Shown here: positions 5,406-12,817 of the stretch, one piece after another
Position numbering within the stretch: the first letter of the stretch is position 1
How the letters are laid out: every line of letters starts with the position of its first letter
Assembly (NCBI GenBank): GCA_964644675.1
Contig: CAZXWK010000044.1
Location: 1 to 15,932, forward strand
DNA from: CAZXWK01 sp964644675
Lineage (GTDB): Bacteria; Actinomycetota; Coriobacteriia; Anaerosomatales; JAAXUF01
Direction of reading: 5' to 3'
DNA: 15,932 nt
Translations under genes and position numbers: made by a program
The notes under the pieces: generated by a model
The model's database searches: none
What the model saw: the letters and a program-made list of their open reading frames with translations, nothing else
What the model was told of the DNA's origin: nothing

Positions 5406-6386
5406 ATGGTCGACGCCGTCGAACGTCTCGTGAACCTCGCGTTCTACCTCGCCGCCGCGACCGAACCGGTCAGCGCCGAGCGGATCCGCGTCGACGTCGC
5501 GGGCTATCCCGCCGACGCGACTGAAGAGGCCTTCAAGCGCATGTTCGAGCGCGACAAGGAGCTTCTGCGCGACGCAGGCTTCACGATCCTCACCGACCCC
5601 GAGAACGAGGGCCTGTACCGCCTCGACCGTGCCGCGTCGTTCGCCGAGGGCATCGACCTGACCGCCGAGCAGGCCGCCGCCGTACGCGTCGCGGGTGTCG
5701 CCATGCTCGCCGACCCGTCGTTCCCCTTCGCCGCCGAGCTCCGCCTCGCGCTCGCCAAGATCGCGGCAGCACTCGAGGGCGCGGACATCGCGGCAACCGC
5801 CCGGCTCGTCGACGAGGACCCGCAGGCGCAGGGCGCCGTGGTCGCGGAGCTCGCCGCCGCAGCCGAAGCGTGCAAGCTCGTGACGTTCGGCTACACCAAC
5901 TCCTACGGCGAGAGTGGGCCGCACGAGGTCGAGCCGTACGGCGTCTTCCTCCACGACGGCCGCTGGTACCTGGTGGGGCGCGACACCGCCAAGGAGCAGG
6001 TCCGCACGTACACCGTGTCGCGCATGACCGACGCGACCGCGAACGCGGCGCGGCCCAAGTCCCCGGACTACGCTCGGCCCGACGACTTCGACGTCCGCTC
6101 GTACCTGCGGCTGCCGTTCCAGTATGGCCCCGATTCCGCGCGCTTCACCGCGGTCCTGCGCTTCTCGGCGGACAACGCCTGGCGCGCCGAGGGGCTCGCA
6201 CGCCTGCGCGGCGAGCTCGAGCCCGCGGGCGACGGCGGCCTGCTCTGGCGCGTCGAAGCGCGGGACCCTGCGCGGCTGCTGCGCTTCGCGATCGAGAACG
6301 GCCCCGGCCTGACCGTCGTCGAGCCCGCCGACCTCGCCGAGAGACTCTCGCACGAACTGGAGGAGGTGGTCCGCCTCCATGGCTAG
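5406..6386 (+). CDS. pafB: WYL-domain transcription regulator, PafB-like
   Basis: The 326-residue protein has an N-terminal winged-helix region (about 3-75), a linker, a WYL domain (about 147-215) with the signature GRWYLVGRD at 185-193, and a C-terminal extension (about 215-326) of the WCX type. With the next gene it forms the tandem arrangement of PafB/PafC. In mycobacteria these proteins act together to activate most DNA-damage genes from RecA-NDp promoters, and WYL domains are thought to bind single-stranded DNA. The ATG at 5406 has GGGAG upstream and lies 39 bases after a TACAAT element. The stop overlaps pafC by eight bases, fitting a fixed ratio of the two proteins. The mycobacterial neighbours (proteasome accessory genes upstream, tatA downstream) are absent here, so naming rests on domain order and the pairing. 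Confidence 0.86.
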   Translation: MVDAVERLVNLAFYLAAATEPVSAERIRVDVAGYPADATEEAFKRMFERDKELLRDAGFTILTDPENEGLYRLDRAASFAEGIDLTAEQAAAVRVAGVAMLADPSFPFAAELRLALAKIAAALEGADIAATARLVDEDPQAQGAVVAELAAAAEACKLVTFGYTNSYGESGPHEVEPYGVFLHDGRWYLVGRDTAKEQVRTYTVSRMTDATANAARPKSPDYARPDDFDVRSYLRLPFQYGPDSARFTAVLRFSADNAWRAEGLARLRGELEPAGDGGLLWRVEARDPARLLRFAIENGPGLTVVEPADLAERLSHELEEVVRLHG

Positions 6387-7308
6387 GACCTCTGCCGCAG
6401 AGCGCGCACGGCGACTCATCGCGCTTCTCGGCATGCTGCGAGACGGCGAGTCGTTCGCCATCGGCGACCTCGCGCAGCGCGTCGGCGCGTCGCCCGCCGA
6501 GCTGACCGCCGATCTCGAGACGCTCGCCATCTGCGGCATCGCGCCGTACTCGCCCGACACGCTCGCGCCGGTGCTGCTCGACGGCGACCGCGTGACCATC
6601 TGGGGCGAGATGCCCGCGGTGCGCGGGGCCGTCCGGCTGTCGCCGCGCGAGGCAGAGGCGCTCGTCGCCGCGCTCGAGGCCGCCGGGTTCTCGGCGGACG
6701 ACGACCTGACTCGCGCGATCATCCGGGCATCAGCGGCACCGTTCGACCTCGACGCGATCGCGCGCACGTTGCGCGCGGGGAGCGCCGCACACGAGTCCGG
6801 GGTCTTCGAGACGCTCGCGCAGGCGGCGCAGGACCGCGAGGCGATCGCGATCGCCTACCAGCGCGAGGGCGCCCGCACGCCGACCCCGCGCACGGTCGAG
6901 CCGCTGCAGCTCTTCGCCGACCGCGGTGCGTGGTACCTGTGGGCGTGGTGCCGCCAGGCCGGCGACTTCCGCACCTTCCGCATCGACCGCATCCGCGCGG
7001 TCGAGCCGACCGGCGAGACCTTCTCGGCGGACCAAGAGGCGACCCGGCCGGCGGTGGCGCTGCCGACGCGCGGGCTGCCCCTCGCCACCCTGCGCTTCGC
7101 GCCTGACGAGCCGTTCGTCGAACGCGAGTGGCCCGGCGGCCGCGTGGTATCGCGCGAGGGCGACGGCACCACCGTCGTCGAGGTGCCGTTCGCGGGGACC
7201 GACTGGGTCGCCCGGCGCGTCGCTGCTCGGCTCGGCACGGTCGTCGCTGTGGCTCCGGAGCAGGTCCGCTCCGCCGTCGCCCAGCTCGCCCGAGAGGAAC
7301 TCGCGTGA
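6379..7308 (+). CDS. pafC: WYL-domain transcription regulator, PafC-like
   Basis: The 309-residue protein repeats the PafB design: winged helix (about 5-75, ending in VTIWGEMP), linker, WYL domain (about 142-212) with GAWYLWAW at 183-190 and the basic segment FRTFRIDRIR, then a C-terminal extension to residue 309. The two proteins are clearly paralogues but differ strongly, as PafB and PafC do. The start overlaps the pafB stop by eight bases (ATGGCTAG), and its own stop overlaps the next gene as GTGA, so three genes are translationally coupled. It is expected to work with PafB as a DNA-damage activator. A promoter with the RecA-NDp pattern lies upstream of the exonuclease-helicase gene in this same window, a likely target. 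Confidence 0.86.
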   Translation: MARTSAAERARRLIALLGMLRDGESFAIGDLAQRVGASPAELTADLETLAICGIAPYSPDTLAPVLLDGDRVTIWGEMPAVRGAVRLSPREAEALVAALEAAGFSADDDLTRAIIRASAAPFDLDAIARTLRAGSAAHESGVFETLAQAAQDREAIAIAYQREGARTPTPRTVEPLQLFADRGAWYLWAWCRQAGDFRTFRIDRIRAVEPTGETFSADQEATRPAVALPTRGLPLATLRFAPDEPFVEREWPGGRVVSREGDGTTVVEVPFAGTDWVARRVAARLGTVVAVAPEQVRSAVAQLAREELA

Positions 7309-7859
7309 CCGATCGCACTCGCTTCGCCACTGCACGATGCCGTCGCGTACCGGCGCGCCACCGGGCCGTCGCTCTCGTCGCGCTGCTGACCGCCCTGGCT
7401 GTCACCGGCTGCGCGCGATCGCCGCAGCCGACCTCCGCGCCGCCTGCCGCGTCGGGCGATCCCGTACACGCGGACCCCGCGCGGTCGGAGCAGCCGATCG
7501 CCGGATTGGTGGACATGCCCGACAGCAAGAAGCGAGCTGAGCTGAATCCGCAGTTCCAGGTCGAGTGGCCGGTTGTGGATGGAGACGTGACGTCGTCGCA
7601 GACCGTCAGCGAGCGCGAACTCCGCTACGAGCTTGTAGTCCCCGCGCCCATCGACCGCGTGGCCCAGTGGCACCGAGAGGTGTTCGCGGCGCGGGCGTTC
7701 ACGCTGCTTCGCGAGGCCCAGAGCGACTCGGGCGGGCTGGTGCTCGAATACGACCGGGCGGGCGTCGGGTACACCGTTCGAATCGAGCCCGAGACCGACG
7801 ACCGAGCCAAGGTCAGTGCGACGCTGCGGCTCAACAACGCGGTGCCGCCGGCGCAGTAG
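7305..7859 (+). CDS. Lipoprotein of unknown function, coupled to pafC
   Basis: The GTG at 7305 overlaps the pafC stop as GTGA and has GAGAGGAA upstream, giving 184 residues. An arginine-rich n-region and hydrophobic stretch (about 20-34) end in a lipobox VTGC with C36, so the product should be lipid-anchored outside the membrane. After a proline/serine/alanine-rich linker (about 40-65) comes a compact domain (about 85-180) with alternating strands, including RELRYELVVPAPI and YTVRIEPE. I do not recognise the family. Its tight coupling to pafC is unexpected for a regulator pair and may be simple cotranscription. The gene converges on another lipoprotein gene 55 bases away. Confidence 0.85.
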   Translation: MTDRTRFATARCRRVPARHRAVALVALLTALAVTGCARSPQPTSAPPAASGDPVHADPARSEQPIAGLVDMPDSKKRAELNPQFQVEWPVVDGDVTSSQTVSERELRYELVVPAPIDRVAQWHREVFAARAFTLLREAQSDSGGLVLEYDRAGVGYTVRIEPETDDRAKVSATLRLNNAVPPAQ

Positions 7860-7914
7860 CGACCTCACCGTCGCGGCGCGAGATTGCGCTCGGTCTTACG
7901 CCGGCTCGTCGCCA

Positions 7915-8325
7915 CTACCGCACGCGGACGAACTCGAGGGCGGTGCCGTTCTTCAGGTTCGCCGGCAGCGCGGAGACCGCGAGCTTATCGCCATCGACTT
8001 GGTAGTACCAGGTGATGTCGCGGTCGGGAAAGTCGTGGTAGATGAGCCGGACCCACGGGCCGTCCGGGCTGTCGCCGGTCTGGTAGACGCCCATGAACGT
8101 CACCTTGCCGCCCAGCGCGTTCTTGCCGACGTGCGTGAAGGTCTTGTCGGCGTTGATCTCGAGGTCCGAGAGATTCCCCGGCTTGTTCGCCGACGCCGGC
8201 GCCTGCCACTGCCCGACCAGCCGCTCGGCAGGGTCCCGCGCGCACCCGCCGAGCAGGGCGACCGCCAGTGCGAGCGAGAGCACGGCGAGCGCCGTGACGA
8301 GCGTGCTGGTGCGAGTCGAGCGCAT
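7915..8325 (-). CDS. Small lipoprotein with lipocalin-like start, function unknown
   Basis: This 136-residue product has a typical lipoprotein signal: basic start, hydrophobic core and LLGGC with the lipidated cysteine at position 28. The mature part begins ERLVGQWQAP and contains several short strands (KTFTHVGK, KVTFMGVYQ, ITWYYQVDGDKLAVSAL), a pattern seen in small beta-barrel proteins of the META or lipocalin-like type; this fold call is inference. GGGAGG lies five bases before the ATG at 8325. It sits 57 bases downstream of the exonuclease-helicase gene on the same strand and could be read from the same transcript, but no functional link is evident. Confidence 0.87.
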   Translation of the reverse strand: MRSTRTSTLVTALAVLSLALAVALLGGCARDPAERLVGQWQAPASANKPGNLSDLEINADKTFTHVGKNALGGKVTFMGVYQTGDSPDGPWVRLIYHDFPDRDITWYYQVDGDKLAVSALPANLKNGTALEFVRVR

Positions 8326-8382
8326 CGGACCTCCCGGCGAGCCGCGGCTTCCGCCGATGATAGCGATGGCCGCGACGCGCGG

Positions 8383-11280
8383 CTACGGCCTGCCGAACCG
8401 CTCGCCGATCGCGCCGACCACCTGCGCTGCGGGCAGGCGCTCGATGTCGGCGACCGGCAGCGCGTCGACGAAGTCGCGGCCGTACGCCTTCTGGACGACT
8501 CGGGCATCCGCGATGACGAGGCAGCCCACGTCGGTGCTCGAGCGGATGAGCCGGCCCGCCGCCTGCTTCAGCTCGATGACCGCCTCCGGCAGCGTGTAGC
8601 GCCGCCACGCCCCGCGGCCTTCTCGGCGTTCGCGCTCCTGGGCGAGCGGATCGGTGGGGCGACCGAAGGGCAGCTTGGGCACGACCACGCAGCGCAGGGT
8701 GTCGCCCTTCGCGTCGAAGCCCTCCCAGAAGCTCTTGAGCGCGAAGAGCGACAGGCTCTCGTCGGCGAGGAACTCGTCGCGGAGGCGCTTGGCGGACGTG
8801 CCGCGCTTCTGGCACAGCAGCGCGATGCCGGCGCGCTCGAGCCGCGGCTCGAGGACCGCGTGCAGGTGCTCCATGTCGCGGCGGTTGGTGAACAGCGTGA
8901 GTACGCTGCCGCCCATCGCGAGGTGCACGCCTTCGAGCAGCGCCTCGAGGTCGGCGAGGTAGCCTCGCTCGGCGGGCAGCGCGATGTCGGTGGGCACGTA
9001 GACCGACATCTGGCGCTCGAAGTCGTAGCTCGAGGCGAGGCGCAGCGACCGCCACGACTCCTCGCGCAGCAGGTCGAGCCCGACCGAGTGCGCGAAGTGC
9101 TCGAAGCTCTCGCCCGTGGCGATGGTCGCCGAGGTGAACACCACGCTCTGCACGCGCGGGTACAGGTCGTCGCAGAGCACCTCGCCGATGTCGAGCCGCT
9201 CGGCGCGGAGCTTCTCGGCGTCGCGATCGCGCCGGCGGTCGAGCGAGACCGAGTAGACGAGCGCGTCGTCCTCGCCCTCGAGCACGGCGACGAGGCCCGC
9301 GTGTTGCTCGGCGAGTCGTGAGAGCAGGCCGACGAGGTCCGCTCGGCCATCGGTGTAGTCGGGGCCGAGCTCCTCGAGCAGCGTCATGAGCTCGCGCCCG
9401 TCGGCGACGAGGGACTCGAGGCGCTTGGCGAGCGAGCCGCCCGTCGAGGCGACGACGCCCCACGGCCCGGTGTCGCGCGTCTGGTCGGTCACCCACAGGT
9501 CGGCGGAGTCGTAGTCGCCGCCCTGCGCGAGCGGCGCGAGGTCCTTCACGAAGTCGAAGAGCGAGTCCGAGAGGGTCGCGCACCGCCCGACCTGGTCCTC
9601 CATGCGTGCGATCACACCTTGGACCGAGGCGGCATACTCGGCGCCGCGCAGCGAGCGACGCAGGTTCTCGAGCAACCCGCCGCGGCCCTTCTGCGCGAGG
9701 CCGGCGAGCACGACGCTCAGCTCGACGTGGCTCGCGCCCATCGTGAGCTGCTTGCGCGCCTCGCTCTCGGCCGAGTGCGCCTCGTCGACGATCCAGTGGC
9801 GAATCGGCGGGAGGATGCCTCCCTGCGCGACCACGTCGCGGAAGAGCAGCGCGTGGTTGGTGACGACGACGTGCGCGCTGGTGGCGCGGCGCCGCACCCC
9901 GTGCAGGTAGCACAGGTGCGGGAAGAACCGGCAGCGCTTCTTGGTGCAGTCCGCCTGCGACGCCGAGATCGCGGTGCGCAGTTCTCGGCGGCCCCAGTGG
10001 AGGTTGATCGCGTCGAGGTCGCCCCACGACGACTGCGCCGTCCACGCGTACAGCGCACCGATCGTGGCGAGCCGGTCGGCGTCGGCCTCGTCGAGCTCGT
10101 TCGCGTAGCGCTCGAGTTTGCGCAGGCAAGGGTAGTGGTCGTAGCCCTTGAGGGCGACGTATCGCAGCTCGCCGCCGAGCGCTTCGTTGAGCCGCGGCAG
10201 CTCGTGGTAGACGAGCTGGTCCATCAGCGCGTTGGTTTTGGTCGCGACGCCGACGCCGACGCGGTTCTCCAACGCGAAGAGCGCCGCCGGCACCAGGTAG
10301 GCGATCGATTTGCCCACGCCGGTGCCCGCCTCGATCGCCGCGTGCGTGTGCGTCTCGAACGCGCCGAGCACCGCCTCGGCCATCTCGAGCTGCTCGGCGC
10401 GGGACTCGTAGGACTCGTACATGCGCCCGGCGATGCCGTCCGCCGAGAACTCGCCGAGCACCCGGTCGGTGGTCGGGCACACGCACGCGATCTCGTCGGC
10501 GTCGTACAGCGTCTCGCCCCGGTCTGCGGCCACCCGCGTGCGGCGCGTCTCCTTCAGGTCGAAGAAGCCACCGGCGGGCTGCGCGGCGGCGACGTGCGCG
10601 AGCACCGAGCGCTCGGGCCATTCGCTCTGCGCCCCCAGCTCGACGATGCGGTGGAGCAGCCCCTGCGGCAGGTCCGAGAGCCCGACCAGCGCGATGCGCC
10701 AGATCGCCGCGAGCGACTCGACGTCGGGAAGCGCCCGGTGCGCGGAGCCCTCCGCGAGGACGCCGAACGCCTCGGCCAGGTCCTGCAACCGATGCGACCG
10801 CAGACGCGGCAGCGCCATGCGCACGATCTGGAGCGAATCGAGCCAACGCCCGCGCAGCGCGTGCCGCCCGGCAACCCGCTCGAGGAAGGTCCGGTCGAAC
10901 CCGGCGTTGTGCGCGATGATGTCGCGTCCGCCCACGAACTCGACGAGCTGGCTCACCACGGCCTCGACGCTCTGCTGCCCCCGCAGCATCTCCGGCGTGA
11001 TTCCCGTGAGCTTGGTGATCTCAGCCGGGACGGGCACCAGCGGGTCCACCAGCGCCGAGAAGGTCGCGACGACCTCCGGCCCCCTCTGGATCGCAGCGGC
11101 GACCTCGATGATGCGGTCGCGCTCGGGGTCGTAGCCGGTGGTCTCGAGGTCGACGATGGCGACCTCTTCCTCGAAGCCGAACAGCTCGGTGCGGGCGCGC
11201 TCTGCCAGCGTCGCGTAGGCGGCGCAGACGTCGGGGTCGGTACCCGGCACCAGGTAGCTCTGAAGGGCCTCGGAAGTCAC
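8383..11280 (-). CDS. dinG: DinG-family Fe-S helicase with N-terminal DEDD exonuclease domain
   Basis: The 965-residue protein joins a DnaQ-like 3'-5' exonuclease (about 38-200) to an XPD/DinG superfamily 2 helicase. Exonuclease residues are visible as D44/E46 (VDLETTG), H124-D129 (HNAGFD) and H181/D186 (HRALPD), so the nuclease looks active. The helicase has Walker A AGTGVGKS (318-325), DEAH (499-502), SAT in VFTSATI, and motif VI QAAGRLIR (906-913). Four cysteines between Walker A and DEAH (385, 445, 450, 457) are placed to hold the [4Fe-4S] cluster of this family. Such fusions are known in Firmicutes and act in repair or resolution of R-loops and forks. The GTG at 11280 is chosen because an extended -10 lies exactly six bases upstream, predicting a leaderless message; there is no good ribosome site. 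Longer upstream starts read through arginine-rich sequence and a hairpin. Confidence 0.93.
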   Translation of the reverse strand: MTSEALQSYLVPGTDPDVCAAYATLAERARTELFGFEEEVAIVDLETTGYDPERDRIIEVAAAIQRGPEVVATFSALVDPLVPVPAEITKLTGITPEMLRGQQSVEAVVSQLVEFVGGRDIIAHNAGFDRTFLERVAGRHALRGRWLDSLQIVRMALPRLRSHRLQDLAEAFGVLAEGSAHRALPDVESLAAIWRIALVGLSDLPQGLLHRIVELGAQSEWPERSVLAHVAAAQPAGGFFDLKETRRTRVAADRGETLYDADEIACVCPTTDRVLGEFSADGIAGRMYESYESRAEQLEMAEAVLGAFETHTHAAIEAGTGVGKSIAYLVPAALFALENRVGVGVATKTNALMDQLVYHELPRLNEALGGELRYVALKGYDHYPCLRKLERYANELDEADADRLATIGALYAWTAQSSWGDLDAINLHWGRRELRTAISASQADCTKKRCRFFPHLCYLHGVRRRATSAHVVVTNHALLFRDVVAQGGILPPIRHWIVDEAHSAESEARKQLTMGASHVELSVVLAGLAQKGRGGLLENLRRSLRGAEYAASVQGVIARMEDQVGRCATLSDSLFDFVKDLAPLAQGGDYDSADLWVTDQTRDTGPWGVVASTGGSLAKRLESLVADGRELMTLLEELGPDYTDGRADLVGLLSRLAEQHAGLVAVLEGEDDALVYSVSLDRRRDRDAEKLRAERLDIGEVLCDDLYPRVQSVVFTSATIATGESFEHFAHSVGLDLLREESWRSLRLASSYDFERQMSVYVPTDIALPAERGYLADLEALLEGVHLAMGGSVLTLFTNRRDMEHLHAVLEPRLERAGIALLCQKRGTSAKRLRDEFLADESLSLFALKSFWEGFDAKGDTLRCVVVPKLPFGRPTDPLAQERERREGRGAWRRYTLPEAVIELKQAAGRLIRSSTDVGCLVIADARVVQKAYGRDFVDALPVADIERLPAAQVVGAIGERFGRP

Positions 11281-11286
11281 CCGCCG

Positions 11287-11309
11287 AGAGTAGCAGACGG
11301 CGCCGACAG
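11287..11309 (-). promoter_or_regulatory. RecA-NDp (PafBC-type) promoter of the exonuclease-helicase gene
   Basis: On the minus strand the sequence is CTGTCGGCG, eight bases, then TACTCT. The mycobacterial DNA-damage promoter recognised with PafBC is TTGTCRGTG-N8-TAnnnT; here seven of nine positions match and the spacing is exact. The -10 is extended by TGC. Six bases separate TACTCT from the GTG at 11280, placing the predicted transcription start on the start codon. Confidence 0.55.
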
Positions 11310-11375
11310 CGCGACGCCGGCGGAGCCCGCCGCGCGCCACTCGCATGGCGGGGCGACCACCGTCCTCAGGACGCA

Positions 11376-11403
11376 CGAAGGGCGCCCTCTCGGACGCCCT
11401 TCG
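11376..11403 (-). terminator. GNRA-loop hairpin between two leftward genes
   Basis: A 12-base-pair stem (11376-11387 with 11392-11403, one G-T pair on the minus strand) closes a GAGA tetraloop in the minus-strand RNA, a very stable GNRA hairpin. It lies 24 bases after the stop of the gene at 11427 and upstream of the helicase promoter, so it probably ends that transcript. No clear T-run follows; high-GC actinobacteria often use such tail-less terminators. Confidence 0.5.
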
Positions 11404-11426
11404 GTTCGCGCGCTTGAAGCCGGATG

Positions 11427-11987
11427 CTACTGGACGGCGCCGCCCATGGTGCGGGAGACGACGAACCACTGATCGCCAACCTTCTTGAAGGTCCACGTGT
11501 AGCCGATCGGCATCTGCGGGGTGACCTGCTCGGTCACGATCGACTGGGTGTCGCCCTCGGTGACGGGCTTGCCCATCTTGTAGCTCGTGATGCCGTACGC
11601 CTTGACCTGCTGCTCATAGGAGGCGGCGTCGCCGTAGCTCTGCTGCTTGTCGAGCGGGAGGAGCTTGTAGGCCTCGGCGAACTTGCCGGCGATGATGGCC
11701 TCGTTGTAGGCCTTCAGCATCTGCTCGGGGGTCTGGCCCTTGGGAACCTTGGTCGCGGTCTTCGCATCGAACTCGGTGGGCGCCTGGGCCTGCCCGCCGC
11801 TCGTGGCGCCACCCATCATCTGGGCGCCACCCTGCGGGTTCGTCTGAGTCGGGCTCGGGGACGGAATCTTCGCGGCCTGGCTCTGCTGCCACACGATCAC
11901 GCCGACGATCGCGGCGAGGAGGACCGCGATGACAACCAGCGCGATCACGATCATATTGTTACTGCTGGACGGAGTCTGGTCGGACAT
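11427..11987 (-). CDS. Membrane-anchored protein with NTF2/DUF4878-like domain
   Basis: The 186-residue protein has a short polar start, one membrane helix (about 12-33), a proline/serine/glycine/glutamine linker (about 40-82) and a compact outer domain (about 85-186). That domain begins with helices in TPEQMLKAYNEAIIAGKF and AEAYKLLP and ends with strands TWTFKKVGDQWFVVSR, the helix-then-sheet order of small NTF2-like (DUF4878-type) domains; the fold is inferred by eye. Cysteine is absent, so it is anchored by the helix, not lipid. The ATG at 11987 is preferred over the ATG at 12001 because GGAAGGGA precedes it at proper spacing. It is single, between a terminator hairpin and a divergent promoter region shared with sdaAB. 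The function is unknown. Confidence 0.85.
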   Translation of the reverse strand: MSDQTPSSSNNMIVIALVVIAVLLAAIVGVIVWQQSQAAKIPSPSPTQTNPQGGAQMMGGATSGGQAQAPTEFDAKTATKVPKGQTPEQMLKAYNEAIIAGKFAEAYKLLPLDKQQSYGDAASYEQQVKAYGITSYKMGKPVTEGDTQSIVTEQVTPQMPIGYTWTFKKVGDQWFVVSRTMGGAVQ

Positions 11988-12027
11988 CTCATTCCCTTCC
12001 ATGCTGCGTTGACTATGCTTGCCTGAA

Positions 12028-12048
12028 CGGGCGCCACTACGGCGCCCG
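12028..12048 (-). other. 5' leader hairpin
   Basis: CGGGCGCC (12028-12035) and GGCGCCCG (12041-12048) form a perfect eight-pair stem with a five-base loop. On the minus strand it begins four bases after the TATAGT element, so it would lie at or near the very 5' end of the message for the anchored protein, where such hairpins can protect the RNA. It could also act as a backstop for plus-strand transcription. Confidence 0.4.
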
Positions 12049-12051
12049 GAC

Positions 12052-12059
12052 ACTATACT
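12052..12059. promoter_or_regulatory. Overlapping divergent -10 elements
   Basis: The stretch ACTATACT reads TATACT on the plus strand (12054-12059) and TATAGT on the minus strand (12052-12057). The minus element fits transcription of the anchored protein (start near 12045). The plus element could serve sdaAB with a leader of about 44 bases. No good -35 is seen for either. A direct repeat CGTACA-AG-CGTACA (about 12068-12081) lies beside it. Confidence 0.4.
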
Positions 12060-12094
12060 CTCGCGAGCGTACAAGCGTACAGCACGCACGCCGG

Positions 12095-12103
12095 TGCTAG
12101 GAT
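12095..12103 (+). promoter_or_regulatory. Extended -10 giving a possible leaderless sdaAB message
   Basis: TGC-TAGGAT is an extended -10 that ends six bases before the sdaAB ATG, so transcription would start on the start codon. The same geometry is found at the helicase gene. The alternative is that AGGATGAG acts as a ribosome site for a transcript from the TATACT element at 12054; the sequence does not decide between them. Confidence 0.38.
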
Positions 12104-12109
12104 GAGCGA

Positions 12110-12781
12110 ATGGCACGCCAAAGAAGCGTCTTCGACATCGTGGGTCCCGTGATGATCGGCCCCTCCTCGAGCCACACGGCCGGGGCGTGCCGACTGGGCG
12201 GGCTCGCGCGGGCGATCTTCGGCGGCCAGCCGGTTCTTGCGCACGTTGGCCTCCACGGCTCGTTCGCCTCGACCGGTCCCGGCCACGGGACCGACCTGGC
12301 GCTGGTCGCCGGGCTGCTCGGCATGGCGCCCGACGATCCGCGGATCCCCTCGGCACTCGAGATCGCGCACGAAGCGGGACTCGAGGTCGAATTCTTCGAG
12401 GTCGACCTGGGCGACGCGCACCCCAACAGCGCGGTCTTCGAGCTCACGGGAGCGGACGGCGACCAGATGCGCGTTCAGGGCTCGTCGCTGGGGGGCGGCG
12501 ACGTCGTCGTCACCGAGATCGACGCGTTCGAGGTCGTTGCGTCCGGCGAGCTGCCGTTGCTGGTGGTCGCGCACGTCGACCGCCCCGGCGAGATCGCCGC
12601 CGTCACCAGCATCCTCGCCGAGTGCGACGTGAACGTGGCTTCGATGCAGGTCTCCCGCGAGCGCCGCGGCGCCAACGCGCTCATGCTCATCGAGACCGAC
12701 GCCCCGGTCGACCGCGTCACCGCCGAGCGGATCGCCAAGCAGCCCGGAGTCACCGGCGTGCGGCGCGTGGCCGCCGTCTAG
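12110..12781 (+). CDS. sdaAB: L-serine dehydratase, iron-sulfur dependent, beta subunit
   Basis: The 223-residue protein is the beta chain of the two-subunit L-serine ammonia-lyase (serine to pyruvate and ammonia), common in Gram-positive anaerobes. It shows the family signatures SSSHTAGACRLG (19-30), HGSFASTGPGHGTD (49-62) and QGSSLGGG (123-130), followed by a C-terminal ACT domain (about 149-220, LLVVAHVDRPGEIAAV) expected to sense serine. Length fits the family. The alpha subunit, which carries the [4Fe-4S] cluster cysteines, is normally next door (sdaAA) but is not in this window; a convergent acetyltransferase gene follows instead. The enzyme therefore needs an alpha chain encoded elsewhere. 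The ATG at 12110 follows a possible leaderless promoter. Confidence 0.95.
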   Translation: MARQRSVFDIVGPVMIGPSSSHTAGACRLGGLARAIFGGQPVLAHVGLHGSFASTGPGHGTDLALVAGLLGMAPDDPRIPSALEIAHEAGLEVEFFEVDLGDAHPNSAVFELTGADGDQMRVQGSSLGGGDVVVTEIDAFEVVASGELPLLVVAHVDRPGEIAAVTSILAECDVNVASMQVSRERRGANALMLIETDAPVDRVTAERIAKQPGVTGVRRVAAV

Positions 12782-12817
12782 ACCCGCAGCCGCGTTACAG
12801 CGCCCGTGGGCCCAGCC

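Noticed and set aside
5170..5433. A possible leader peptide starting at the ATG at 5170
   Set aside because: The frame runs without a stop into pafB in a different frame and has no ribosome site; composition is not gene-like.
5100..6767. A 555-codon open frame on the minus strand opposite pafB/pafC
   Set aside because: It shows no domain and shadow-type composition; the plus strand encodes two WYL proteins with coupled starts.
7128..7304. Upstream in-frame start for the pafC-linked lipoprotein
   Set aside because: It would place about 59 arginine-rich residues before the lipoprotein signal and run inside pafC. The GTG at 7305 has a ribosome site and gives a normal signal peptide.
9619..11472. 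A 617-codon open frame on the plus strand opposite the helicase gene
   Set aside because: It has low-complexity Arg/Glu/Val/Leu composition and no motif, while the minus strand has full exonuclease and helicase motifs. It is a codon-bias shadow.
11281..11496. Longer start for the exonuclease-helicase (ATG at 11346 or 11496)
   Set aside because: The extension is arginine-rich, crosses the GNRA hairpin and the promoter, and overlaps the end of the upstream gene. The family begins close to the chosen GTG.
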